Source: Thermoplasmata archaeon (GTDB lineage Archaea; Thermoplasmatota; Thermoplasmata; Lutacidiplasmatales; SKW197). Taken from it: 64,000 nucleotides of DNA. Position 1 is the first letter of the stretch, and the number at the start of each line of letters is the position of its first letter. Position numbers and translations under genes: made by a program. The notes beneath the pieces were generated by a model that was not told where the DNA came from, did not search any database, and was given only the letters and a program-made list of their open reading frames with translations. The DNA is taken from contig JAVZCK010000010.1 in assembly GCA_038874435.1 (NCBI GenBank), forward strand, positions 1 through 64,000, written 5' to 3'. Below, in pieces: positions 7,736-16,582 of this stretch.

Positions 7736-10507
7736 TTAAATTTTTGAAATCTCAGTCCTTGCTTTCTCAACCCATGCTCTGTTCCCTATGCTCTCAAAAA
7801 ATTGCAGGACTTTTGCAATCGCATCTTTATCCGCCGTACTCCTACCAAGCTCAAACAGAATTCTGTAATAGGAATAGTCATGTCTTCCAATTTTCTCGTA
7901 CATTGTAAGTGCCTGCCTCAGTGATTCAACTGCCCTCTTCCTTTCCCCCTTTGCAAGATAAAATTTCCCCTCCACATATTTAGCAAAAGCAACTGTGTCT
8001 TTTTCTCCAAATATGAGTGAAACTTCTAAGGCCTCCTGAAGCAACGGAAATGCTTTTCCCAGTTCACCTGTTGCAATGTAGATTTCTGCCATTCCACACA
8101 TGGCGGCACACTCATTACCACGGGCACCCACCTGCCTGGCAAGTTCAAGTACCTTTTTAAAACACTCCTGGGCTTTCTCGTAATTTTCCATTTCAAAGAA
8201 AAGCATGCCTAGAAGAAAGTAAATGCTACAAAGACCTGCCCAATCACCAATTTGCTCCTTTATGCTAAGGCCTTTCTGATAAAACTCCAGCGCCTTCTCA
8301 TACTCTCCTTTTTGATAGTATGTTTCCCCCAGGCTACTGTACGAGATTCCGATACCCCTGAGGTCGCCAATTCGTTCTTCCAGCGTTAAGCTCCTCAGAT
8401 GATACTCCAAACCCTTCTCAAAATCTCCCTTCATCTTATATATCATCCCAATGTTATCATAACAAGCTGCAATTCCTCTCAGGTCTCCAATTCTCTCTTT
8501 TATAGCAAGAGATTTCTGATAAAATTCCAGTGCCTTTTCATATTCCCCTCTATAATCGTAAATTACTCCCATGTTGTTGTAAATCACTGCAATTCCCCAT
8601 ACATCACCGATGCGCTCATAGAGGGAAAGCCCTTTCTGGAAGAACTCCAAAGCTTTCTCATGCTCTCCAATCTGGTCATAAATCAGTCCAATGTTGTTGT
8701 ATGCCCCGGCAACTCCTCTTACATCGTTGATTTTTTCTCTTATTTCGAGGGCTCTTTTAAGATATTGAAGTGCTTTCTCAGATTCTCCCAGGTAGGCATA
8801 ACATGTACCGATTCGGTGTAATGCATTTGCAGTATCTTTTTCTCTTTCCATGGTCTCAAACACTTTCAGCGCTCTCTCCTGCCATTCAATCCCATTTTTA
8901 TACTCTCCTTTACGCTCATATATATGTGCCTTGGTGCTCCATACCCTCGCAAGTTCAAGTTTCCCTTCAGATTTCCCCATGAGAATCTCTACCGCTTTTT
9001 CCACTTCCCGTAATGCATTCTCGTATTCTCCTTTAGTAGTGTAGATTTCTGCCATCTTTCTATGTGTTCTTCCTGCCTCCAATGGCTCTTCTAAAATTGC
9101 ATACTCCCGCCTTTTACCCAACAACTCAAGTGCATCCTCAAATTTACCTTCCACCTCTAGCACCTCTGCAAGCTCCAAGAGAACCTCAATTTTTTGCCGT
9201 CTTTCCGCACCAGTTTCTCCAAGGAACTTAATCGCTTCCCCAAGAAATGCTGCCGCTTCCGTATTTGCGAATTTTTTCGCCGCACTTCTTCCAGCTTTCA
9301 CAGCAAACTCCACAAACTTGGTATTGTTACCTCCTTCTCTGTAATGATGGGCTATCGCAGGCCAGAATCTTTCATCTGTGCCATGATATTTCTCTAGAAC
9401 TTCTCCAGCCTTCAGGTGCATGTATCTTTTTCGAGCACCAGTTAATTCCTCATATATTACCTCATGTATGGTATTGTTCACGAATTTATATCCCTCCTCC
9501 AGTTCTCCTGTTTCCACCAAAAAATTCTGGTTCAAGAGTAGCTCAATAGAATCCAATAACTCTTCTTCGGTCAAGTCCAAGAGTTCCGCCAGCACTTTAT
9601 ACTCAAATACCCTTCCCAGAATCGCACAGCGTGATAAAACACTCCTTACCCTTTCATCCAACCTCAACACAAGGAACTTCACAATCTCTTTCACACTCTC
9701 TGGTAGTGTCATCCTTTTAATTGCCTCAATATCATTTACTCTCGCACTTCTCATCGCTGCTAAAAATTCGACTACAAAGAAAGGATTTCCAGAGGTTCTA
9801 TCGTAAATGTAATTTGTAATCTCTTCTGGCTGTGGGAATCCAAGCTGTTCAACAATTGCCTCCACCTCTTTCTCACCAAAGTTCTCCAGCTTTATCTGTG
9901 TGGCAACTCTCTCTATGTTAATGTTTCGCAAGGTTTCCGCAAAAAGAGTTTCTACAGTAGCATACTTCTCCACATAGGTTGCTAAAGCAATTATTCTTTC
10001 GTTTCTTATGTTTCTCGCCAGATAATGAAAAAACGCGAGGGTTGCAGAGTCAGCAAGATGGAGGTCATCTATTATAAACAGCACTGCTTGCTTTTTTGCA
10101 ATTCCAACAAACTGCTGGAGCAAATACTCGAGCATTCTTGTTCTCTCCTTTGTCATCCCATTCGGAGTTCTTTCCTCAATCTCCAGCGGTTGAAACCCAG
10201 CAAGTCCGACCGGCACATAGGTGTCTTTCTCCTCTCGAGATTTTTTTGCATAGTTTTCAAGTGTGCTGACAACGGGAAGGTAAGCGGGCTCACTGGTGCC
10301 CAGACACATTGAGCTCAGCACTACAAAGCCCTCTTTTTCGCAAATTTCCGCAAACTCCTCTGCCAACCTTGTTTTACCTGTGCCAATATCACCAGCAATC
10401 AAAACAGTGCTGCCTCTTCCCGCCTTACAATCTTCCATTACTTTCTTTAATACAGCAACCTCTTTCTCTCTACCCACAAACACTGGTGGAAATTTTTCTA
10501 TCGCCAC
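7736..10507 (-). CDS. AAA-type ATPase with a long TPR array
   Basis: About 923 residues. The amino part is an AAA_16/STAND-like ATPase: FVGREKEV at 10-17, Walker A GDIGTGKT at 39-46, Walker B-like VLFIIDDLHLAD near 140-150. Residues from about 440 to 880 are tandem 40-residue tetratricopeptide repeats whose consensus includes YEKALEFYQK and ERIGD; adjacent units are so alike that recent internal duplication is likely. No HTH or catalytic effector domain is visible, unlike bacterial LuxR-type relatives, so it may be a scaffold or sensor. A GTG at 10507 lies about 25 bases after a TATA box at 10528-10535 and is chosen as a leaderless start; a TTG at 10528 would overlap that box. Confidence 0.85.
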   Translation of the reverse strand: MAIEKFPPVFVGREKEVAVLKKVMEDCKAGRGSTVLIAGDIGTGKTRLAEEFAEICEKEGFVVLSSMCLGTSEPAYLPVVSTLENYAKKSREEKDTYVPVGLAGFQPLEIEERTPNGMTKERTRMLEYLLQQFVGIAKKQAVLFIIDDLHLADSATLAFFHYLARNIRNERIIALATYVEKYATVETLFAETLRNINIERVATQIKLENFGEKEVEAIVEQLGFPQPEEITNYIYDRTSGNPFFVVEFLAAMRSARVNDIEAIKRMTLPESVKEIVKFLVLRLDERVRSVLSRCAILGRVFEYKVLAELLDLTEEELLDSIELLLNQNFLVETGELEEGYKFVNNTIHEVIYEELTGARKRYMHLKAGEVLEKYHGTDERFWPAIAHHYREGGNNTKFVEFAVKAGRSAAKKFANTEAAAFLGEAIKFLGETGAERRQKIEVLLELAEVLEVEGKFEDALELLGKRREYAILEEPLEAGRTHRKMAEIYTTKGEYENALREVEKAVEILMGKSEGKLELARVWSTKAHIYERKGEYKNGIEWQERALKVFETMEREKDTANALHRIGTCYAYLGESEKALQYLKRALEIREKINDVRGVAGAYNNIGLIYDQIGEHEKALEFFQKGLSLYERIGDVWGIAVIYNNMGVIYDYRGEYEKALEFYQKSLAIKERIGDLRGIAACYDNIGMIYKMKGDFEKGLEYHLRSLTLEERIGDLRGIGISYSSLGETYYQKGEYEKALEFYQKGLSIKEQIGDWAGLCSIYFLLGMLFFEMENYEKAQECFKKVLELARQVGARGNECAAMCGMAEIYIATGELGKAFPLLQEALEVSLIFGEKDTVAFAKYVEGKFYLAKGERKRAVESLRQALTMYEKIGRHDYSYYRILFELGRSTADKDAIAKVLQFFESIGNRAWVEKARTEISKI

Positions 10508-10682
10508 AAAAAGCCAATGCTCTTGCAATATATAACAGTTTTTTGGTTTATTGTAGTATCATCCGATTATCCTATTCAATAAATGTGAAATTTTATCACT
10601 CTTCATGACGCACCATACTGTGAATTATACATCCAAAAATTTTATCTACATGGTTGCCTATGCCATGTGGGAGCTTGGGAAA

Positions 10683-11228
10683 ATGGCGACAATCAAAGTA
10701 AAATGTCCCAAATGCGGTATGGAAGTAGATGCCCCAGATAACCTGGAAAGAGTGTTCTGTCTTGGTTGTGGGTCACCAATAAATGTGAAGGCACCAGGAG
10801 CACCCCAGGAAAATGTGGATAGATGCATGAAATGTGGCAACATCATAACCCTAGAAAACAGGAGACACAAGTGTTCTGTGTGTGGAAACGAATTTTGTGA
10901 ACAATGCCAAGAACCCCATGTTCCTCCCGAACCTGATAAAATCACTGTGGATGTGCATTACCGTTATAGATTTTATACTGAAACAAGGTGGTTTGTAGAT
11001 GTAGCTCACTTTCCTGAGACCTTACCATCCCCTCTCTGTTCTGCATGTTACGAAAACGAATTTGAAAAAGCAATTCAGAGGGCAAAAACAAAGATAAAGG
11101 CCTGGCGTGCAGAACTCGCAAAGGATGAAGAAATTAAGATTCTAAAGGAAGAATATCCCCAGCCAAAGAAGAAGAAACTTGAAACCGCAAGAGAGTTTTT
11201 GAAACTGATTAGCTCAGGGGAAGAGTGA
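10683..11228 (+). CDS. Zinc-ribbon protein of unknown function
   Basis: 181 residues. Cysteine pairs mark at least two zinc ribbons: CPKCGMEVD with CLGCGSP (about residues 7-35) and CMKCGNI with CSVCGNEFCEQC (about 48-80). A third pair, CSACYENE, lies near 125. The carboxyl third is charged and helical. I do not recognise a family beyond the zinc ribbons. The ATG at 10683 begins directly before the first ribbon; longer in-frame starts (10605, 10665) would add unstructured residues. Its stop overlaps the start of the following peptidase gene, so both are probably translated from one message. Confidence 0.75.
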   Translation: MATIKVKCPKCGMEVDAPDNLERVFCLGCGSPINVKAPGAPQENVDRCMKCGNIITLENRRHKCSVCGNEFCEQCQEPHVPPEPDKITVDVHYRYRFYTETRWFVDVAHFPETLPSPLCSACYENEFEKAIQRAKTKIKAWRAELAKDEEIKILKEEYPQPKKKKLETAREFLKLISSGEE

Positions 11229-12445
11229 TGCCACCCGAAATAACTGCATCCGCAGAGGGGCTAAGGGCTGAGAGCATTGAGTTAATGCGAAGGTTAGTTG
11301 CAATTCCCGCAATTGCACCGGAGAACGGTGGAGACGGAGAGTACACTAAAGCAAAGTTTCTAATAAATTATTTGGATAAGATGGGGTTCGATGAACTTAA
11401 CTGGTATGATGCGAAGGATGTACGGGTAAGCAACAACTATCGCCCTAACATCGTGGCAAAACTCTATGGAAAAAACAGGGAAAGAACAATATGGTTCATC
11501 TCTCATCTGGATATTGTGCCACCTGGAGACCTTGCAAAATGGGAAACACCGCCGTATGAGTGTACTGAAAAAGATGGAAAGCTTTATGGACGAGGAACAG
11601 AGGACAATGGTCAGGCCATTGTCTCCACGATAATGGCTGCAAAAATCTTGAAAGACCTGAATCTGGTTCCTGAGTACAACATGGGACTTGTTTTTGCAGC
11701 AGATGAAGAGCAGGGCAGTGTTTACGGTCTCAAGTTTCTCGCCACTCAAGATATCTTTTCACCAAAGGATATGGCAGTAGTGCCCGATTATGGCAATAGT
11801 GATGGAAGCGTTATAGAAGTTGCAGAAAAATCTATACTCTGGCTTAAGTTTAGCATCATAGGAAAGCAAACTCATGGCTCACGACCAGATACGGGAATAA
11901 ATGCCCATCGTGCCGGTGCGAATCTTATTTGTGCTCTTGATCGAAGCTTGAAAAGAAAATTCAACGCTAGAAACAAAATCTTTGAGCCAGCAACTTCAAC
12001 ATTTGAAGTGACGAAGAAGGAAGCAAATGTGCCGAATGTGAACACCATCCCAGGCCAGGATGTTTTCTATTTTGACATGCGAATTCTTCCAGAATACAAG
12101 CTAGATGAGGTATTGGCCCATGTGAACAGCAACTGCAGAAAAATTGAGAAAAAATTCGGTGTTAAGGTGAGTTTTGAAAGTGTGAACAGTGAGCCAGCAG
12201 CACCGCCCACCTCAACAGAGAGCGAGGTTTATGTACGGCTTGCAAACGCAATCACAGAGTTGCGGGGAATTAAACCAAGGCCAGTGGGTGTTGGTGGAGG
12301 CACATGTGCTGCAATTCTGCGAAAGCAGAGAATTCCCGCGGTGGTGTGGGAAACTTTGGATGAGAAGGCACATGAAGTCAACGAGTATGCCTGGGTCAAA
12401 AACATTCTTGGAGATGCTGCAATTTTTGCAAGGATGATGCTGTAG
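11228..12445 (+). CDS. M20 family metallopeptidase / deacylase
   Basis: A 405-residue cytoplasmic zinc hydrolase of the ArgE/DapE/carboxypeptidase group. Metal ligands and catalytic residues are in place: His in FISHLDIVPPG, Asp in YGRGTEDNGQ, the Glu pair in FAADEEQGS, Asp in VVPDYGNSDGS and the carboxyl His in KAHEVNEYA. The dimerisation lid insert (about 180-290) is present. The start overlaps the preceding stop as TGATG; a GTG one codon earlier is less likely. The substrate is not fixed: an acylated amino acid, succinyl-diaminopimelate or a dipeptide are all known for the family. Confidence 0.9.
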   Translation: MPPEITASAEGLRAESIELMRRLVAIPAIAPENGGDGEYTKAKFLINYLDKMGFDELNWYDAKDVRVSNNYRPNIVAKLYGKNRERTIWFISHLDIVPPGDLAKWETPPYECTEKDGKLYGRGTEDNGQAIVSTIMAAKILKDLNLVPEYNMGLVFAADEEQGSVYGLKFLATQDIFSPKDMAVVPDYGNSDGSVIEVAEKSILWLKFSIIGKQTHGSRPDTGINAHRAGANLICALDRSLKRKFNARNKIFEPATSTFEVTKKEANVPNVNTIPGQDVFYFDMRILPEYKLDEVLAHVNSNCRKIEKKFGVKVSFESVNSEPAAPPTSTESEVYVRLANAITELRGIKPRPVGVGGGTCAAILRKQRIPAVVWETLDEKAHEVNEYAWVKNILGDAAIFARMML

Positions 12446-13033
12446 TTAGAGGATTGCTTGTAACCTCTCATAAGGCATGAGTGTGCGTTTTCTGCCAAAG
12501 CACTCCACAAAGGTTTTCTCAGCTTTGCTCACCACTTTGTGCTCTATCTTCTCTTCTGTTAGAATCCTCTCAAGAAGTGCAAGAGATGCAGGAAGTGTTG
12601 CCAAAAGCTTGGTGTATCTTTCCTGTAGTCCTTGACTGAGCAAATAATTTTCCTTTTTCTCCAGTATCCCAAGTTCTATGAGTTTGCTCAATGTTCCATA
12701 GAGCGAGTTTTTGTTCCGCCCAGTTAAACTCTCAAGCCTCTCAATGCTCATTGGTTTTTTACATGCTAGAATAACCTTGTAGTAACTCTCTCTTTCAAGA
12801 ACTGAAAAAAGTGGCACATCCACTGCCATCTCTTTAATTACCACACCGCCATTTGGAAGCACAACTAAGTATTCCAGATTCCCGAGTTTTCTATGCAAGC
12901 TACTCTTAGGCATCTGGCAAAGTTTAGCAAGCGTTCTTACTCTGATGCAGGGTCTTTCAAAGATGCAAAAAATTGCCTCCTGCATCCTTGGGTCAGCCAG
13001 GTTTGAAAACTCATAGAAATCTTTGCCTGGCAT
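12446..13033 (-). CDS. Predicted transcription regulator with two winged helices
   Basis: 195 residues. A helix-turn-helix is seen near residues 30-55 (VRTLAKLCQMPKSSLHRKLGNLE) and another near 95-120 (MSIERLESLTGRNKNSLYG). It probably binds DNA; no effector domain is recognised. The ATG at 13033 has GTGGAGG ten bases upstream and overlaps the end of the deaminase gene by 23 bases; a longer frame extends further into that gene. Its position directly behind the deaminase gene suggests co-transcription, but its targets cannot be told. Confidence 0.75.
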   Translation of the reverse strand: MPGKDFYEFSNLADPRMQEAIFCIFERPCIRVRTLAKLCQMPKSSLHRKLGNLEYLVVLPNGGVVIKEMAVDVPLFSVLERESYYKVILACKKPMSIERLESLTGRNKNSLYGTLSKLIELGILEKKENYLLSQGLQERYTKLLATLPASLALLERILTEEKIEHKVVSKAEKTFVECFGRKRTLMPYERLQAIL

Positions 13034-14285
13034 TTTCCGCGGCCTCCACAATTTCCTGCTCTCCTTCCATCTTTCCATTCTTTATCCGAATCTTTCCATC
13101 TACAATAACATGCTCTATTGCCGCCTGGCTTGCGCTATAAACAATCCCCGAAACAATGTTTGCCTTGTCTGCGGGTGCAAGTGAAGGATGGGCTAGATTG
13201 AAAAGCACAAGGTCTGCCTTCTTACCTACCTCTATAGAGCCAATCTCGTTTTCCATCCCGAGAGCTGAGGCAGCATTTATGGTAATCATGTCCAGAATTG
13301 TTTGGGCAGGTATAAGTGCAGGATTCGCAAAGGTAACTTTTTGGAGTAAGCCAGCAATTCTTGCCTCCCTCAAAATGTCCAGACAATTATTTGATGCATT
13401 GCTATCTGTGCCCAAGCCCACATTTACTCCTGCTTCAAGCATTGGAGCGACTGGCGAAATGCCAGAAGCAAGTTTCATGTTGGATGCAGGACAATGGGCG
13501 ACACTCACTCGCTTCTCAGCCAGCATTTTGATTTCTCTGCGGAGGAGATAGCAGCAATGCACCGCAATCTGGTTCTTCGAAAGAAAACCAATTTTCTCCA
13601 GGTGCTCACAGGGTCTCTCATTTTTCCCCCTCATAAACTCATATACCTCTTTTCTGGTTTCTGCCAGATGGTATGTGCACACTGTCCCATGTTTTTCAGC
13701 AATTTCCTTTGCCTTTAGCCATGTCTCATCAGAGGCAACATAGACGCCCTGAACTGCAATGCCTGGCTTTGTGAGGGCTTTATCTTTGAAATCGCTGATA
13801 AACTTCTCTGCGTTTTTGAGTGGATTTCCCTTCTGGGTTGTAAATTGCTCATCTAGCGTGCACCAGCAGAGCACACCCCTGATTCCAGATTTCTCAACTG
13901 CTTTGGCAATCACATCCTCGCTGTAGTAAAAATCAACGAAAGTGGTAACGCCTGAGCGAAGCATTTCAGCAATTCCAAGCAAGGCACCCGCATAAATGTC
14001 TTCCTCCTTTCTTTTGGCATCCAGTGCAAATGTAATCTCAAGAAACTTATCAAGCGAAACATCGTCCGCCATTCCTTTAAAAATGCTCATTGCTACATGA
14101 GTATGGAGATTGATGAAACCGGGCAGGGCTGCAAGTTTGCCAGAAATCACAACATCTGTTTCTGTGTCTATCTTCTGCTTTGATATCTCTCTTATAATAC
14201 CATCTTCAATCAAAATGCTTCCCTCAAATATATCCCTATTCGCATTCTGAGTGACAATCAGCACATCCTCTAACAGAATTTTCAT
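13011..14285 (-). CDS. mtaD: MTA/SAH (5'-deoxyadenosine) deaminase, amidohydrolase family
   Basis: A 424-residue zinc amidohydrolase expected to deaminate 5'-methylthioadenosine, S-adenosylhomocysteine or 5'-deoxyadenosine, in the purine and sulfur salvage of SAM-using enzymes. The metal and catalytic motifs are HTHVAMS near residue 61, YHLAET near 205, HCCYL near 243 and GLGTDSNASNN near 290. The carboxyl end returns to the small beta-domain (EVGKKADLVLFN). A TATA box near 14308-14314 suits a leaderless start at the ATG 14285. The exact substrate within the family is not shown by sequence alone. Confidence 0.9.
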   Translation of the reverse strand: MKILLEDVLIVTQNANRDIFEGSILIEDGIIREISKQKIDTETDVVISGKLAALPGFINLHTHVAMSIFKGMADDVSLDKFLEITFALDAKRKEEDIYAGALLGIAEMLRSGVTTFVDFYYSEDVIAKAVEKSGIRGVLCWCTLDEQFTTQKGNPLKNAEKFISDFKDKALTKPGIAVQGVYVASDETWLKAKEIAEKHGTVCTYHLAETRKEVYEFMRGKNERPCEHLEKIGFLSKNQIAVHCCYLLRREIKMLAEKRVSVAHCPASNMKLASGISPVAPMLEAGVNVGLGTDSNASNNCLDILREARIAGLLQKVTFANPALIPAQTILDMITINAASALGMENEIGSIEVGKKADLVLFNLAHPSLAPADKANIVSGIVYSASQAAIEHVIVDGKIRIKNGKMEGEQEIVEAAENARQRFL

Positions 14286-14350
14286 GCTCCATGAAATAGG
14301 AGAAGAATATATAACTTGTACGGAATAATCTCAAAATTGTTCCTGATTTT

Positions 14351-15448
14351 CTACACTGAATACCAGAATAGTGCGGTCTGCTCACAGATACTTTCAAGCC
14401 TTGTCTGGAACTCTCTCACCCTATGGGCAACCTGAAGGGTGGAAAGAAGCACATTTCTCTCAATGTTCTCGGGTTTCGGAAACTTTATTCTTGCCTGTAT
14501 CTCAAAAATTCTTCTCTCTGTGTTGACACGCTCCCTTGCAATTTCCATCCGCATCTTCAAGCTGGATTTGCCATCGCGATTTTGCACATACTCTTTTATT
14601 TCTGGCAGAATCTGGATGCAGTGTCTCACTGCCCTGAGATACTCCTCTTTCAATTCAGCCACGCATTCGGGAAATTTGGGTTTCTGAAACTCTTTCATCA
14701 AAATCTCGTAGGGATAGTTCAGATGTGGCCTGGGAATTCCATAAATATCACACATCAACTCTGCAATTCCAATTGAGGAATCACCAAGTCGCTCTAAAAT
14801 GTCGTTCACAAGTACCGTATAATTCAACTCTATGAAGCTCCTAAACTTAAAATTCAATCTAGACAGGTTGCGAATAATCTGGTAAACGCCTCTGTCTATA
14901 TCCCTGTCCTCTATTGCTGCAAGCATCTGCATCAGATGAATTGTTCTTTCAGGATTCAAATCAAAGTAGGTGAGGACTTCGTAGGCAAGATTCATCGCGT
15001 CCTGCACCCTGTCAAACAGAAGCGAAATTGCCTCCTCTATGTTGAACTCCTTCTCCACAAATCTATCAGTGAATTCTATTCTATGCTCATCTGTGCTTGT
15101 GACAAGTGTCTCGTCAAGAAATCGCATCACATTTCTTGCCTCCAGAATGCTCTCCTCATTCAGCCCCTGCTCTGCTTCCAGTGTAAAGTGGGAGAGCCCA
15201 TTCACATAGGCAGAAATCAGTGCCTGCTTTGTTTCTCGTTTGTCAGGTTTTTCCATCTGAACCTTGTTTTCCACATTTTTTGCTGGTGGTAGAATGAGAA
15301 CTGCTTTTTCCAGAATTTTTAATGAGACAAGGTACTCCTTTTCATTCTCTCTATCTGAAAAAACCTTTCTTATCCATTCCTTGGGAAGGTAAATTGCATA
15401 AGTCCCACTGCCTGTTCTTGTGAGTTTTTTTACATATGTTTCTTTCAT
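14351..15448 (-). CDS. phoU: PhoU-domain protein with amino-terminal SpoVT/AbrB-like domain
   Basis: 365 residues. The first 50 (KKLTRTGSGTYAIYLPKEWI) form a swapped-hairpin AbrB/MazE-like DNA-binding domain; the rest is helical and PhoU-like, with regularly placed acidic residues such as EEAISLLFDRVQDAMNLA and DILERLGDSSIGIAELM. Archaeal proteins of this build are annotated as phosphate-uptake regulators. No phosphate transporter gene is nearby, so the role is by family only. A TATA-like box near 15475-15481 is about 26 bases before the ATG at 15448, which gives a leaderless message. The small gene at 15565 is divergent. Confidence 0.85.
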   Translation of the reverse strand: MKETYVKKLTRTGSGTYAIYLPKEWIRKVFSDRENEKEYLVSLKILEKAVLILPPAKNVENKVQMEKPDKRETKQALISAYVNGLSHFTLEAEQGLNEESILEARNVMRFLDETLVTSTDEHRIEFTDRFVEKEFNIEEAISLLFDRVQDAMNLAYEVLTYFDLNPERTIHLMQMLAAIEDRDIDRGVYQIIRNLSRLNFKFRSFIELNYTVLVNDILERLGDSSIGIAELMCDIYGIPRPHLNYPYEILMKEFQKPKFPECVAELKEEYLRAVRHCIQILPEIKEYVQNRDGKSSLKMRMEIARERVNTERRIFEIQARIKFPKPENIERNVLLSTLQVAHRVREFQTRLESICEQTALFWYSV

Positions 15449-15507
15449 GAGAATGATATATACTTACATCTATGTATATTTTTTGATTCTATGTAGTTGA
15501 CATGCAA

Positions 15508-15518
15508 AATATATAAAT
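15508..15518 (+). promoter_or_regulatory. TATA box of the 75-residue orphan gene
   Basis: AAATATATAAA is a clear TATA box, predicting transcription from about 15539. This is consistent with translation from the ATG at 15550 or 15565. Confidence 0.5.
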
Positions 15519-15564
15519 ACTTCTCTGGGCTTCGCTCTCTCCAAAAATAATGGAGTGTGAAACA

Positions 15565-15792
15565 ATGGAAAAGAAATCTGGAACAAAGCACGGTCATATG
15601 CTTCACATAGTCAGGTTCGGCACAAAAGGACTCATCTACAACGGAGAACTTTATGCCTTTCCCAACCAGAAGATGAGGGAAGAGGTGTTCAGGCAAATCT
15701 GGAAAGTAGAGGAGGGAAGGAGCCTTTATGCAGAAATGGACCTCAAGGCAAGATTGTATAAATACTCGAAAGGAAAACTCGAGACCAATTAA
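15565..15792 (+). CDS. Small protein of unknown function
   Basis: A 75-residue protein (MEKKSGTKHG start) rich in charged and aromatic residues, with no cysteine, no membrane segment and no motif that I recognise. The ATG at 15565 is chosen because GGAGTGTGA lies just before it; the in-frame ATG at 15550 would add five residues. It has its own TATA box at 15508-15518 and a terminator-like hairpin after the stop, so it looks like an independent, genuine gene rather than a chance frame. It is divergent from the PhoU-like gene. Confidence 0.65.
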   Translation: MEKKSGTKHGHMLHIVRFGTKGLIYNGELYAFPNQKMREEVFRQIWKVEEGRSLYAEMDLKARLYKYSKGKLETN

Positions 15793-15807
15793 TCACTGAC
15801 GATGATG

Positions 15808-15859
15808 GTGCAGGAATGTGATACCTCTGCCAACCCATTTCTTACCCCCTTTCCTGCAC
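15808..15859 (+). terminator. Inverted repeat followed by T-rich tract
   Basis: Perfect 9-base arms GTGCAGGAA (15808-15816) and TTCCTGCAC (15851-15859) enclose a 34-base C-rich loop. The T-rich run from 15863 to about 15879 follows. It ends the 15565 gene and could also serve as a structured 3' end; a separate small RNA is possible but unsupported. Confidence 0.45.
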
Positions 15860-15938
15860 AAATTTATTTTATTTTTTATAGACCTCCGCGTTTGCTTTTC
15901 ACTTTTTGTCTGAGCTTGCCAGATTGAGGTTATGGTAA

Positions 15939-16400
15939 TTATGCAGTTATCTTTGCCATGCTGTGGGCGAAACCAGAGCCAGTAATATGGACTTCATCTC
16001 CGACAGACACATATATATCTGGGATGAAAGAAAGGAGAATTACATCACCTGCATACCAACTTAATTTCGAATCGGTTGTAATCAACGGAACACCACTAGC
16101 CACGATGTTGTTGTTTCTCAATACCACCACATTCTGGGGACAAAACTCGTGCCCCGTTGTGTTGTTAACAACAGATATTCTGGAGCCAGCTAGAGGTGCG
16201 TTTGAAGGGGCGGATGCCACAATCACATTCACATTGTGAGAATCGCTCACACTTGCATAAAGGTCTAGCGGCGGAGGGGTGGGTCCACCTGTTAACATGC
16301 TAATTATTACTACATAACTTACTATCGTTCCTATTATCAAAATAACAGTAACAATTACCATTGCATCTGGGACTTTATTTTTTGCCTGCTTATCTTCCAT
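15939..16400 (-). CDS. Archaeal pilin-like exported protein
   Basis: 153 residues. A short charged start (MEDKQAKNKVPDAM) leads into a hydrophobic helix at about 14-36, then a Pro-rich linker (GGPTPPPLD) and a beta-rich outer domain with NTT and NVxV segments. This is the build of archaeal type IV pilin/DUF1628-like proteins. A prepilin peptidase site is not certain, since the usual charged-Gly pair before the helix is missing. The ATG follows GGGAGGTGG, a very strong ribosome binding site, and a TATA-like box lies near 16455-16463. No assembly ATPase or peptidase gene is in the window. Confidence 0.65.
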   Translation of the reverse strand: MEDKQAKNKVPDAMVIVTVILIIGTIVSYVVIISMLTGGPTPPPLDLYASVSDSHNVNVIVASAPSNAPLAGSRISVVNNTTGHEFCPQNVVVLRNNNIVASGVPLITTDSKLSWYAGDVILLSFIPDIYVSVGDEVHITGSGFAHSMAKITA

Positions 16401-16582
16401 TTATTCCACCTCCCTGTGTCTTTTTTATTTATGTTTAGAGGTAATTATCTATATTATAAACTTACCCTCCACCATTCGGTAAATAACGATTTGTAATTCG
16501 ATATTTGTTTTAAATTGATTAGAATTAGCACTTTTTCATTTGCAGGTTCTATGCTATCTCCATACAAATAGACTGATGTTGC

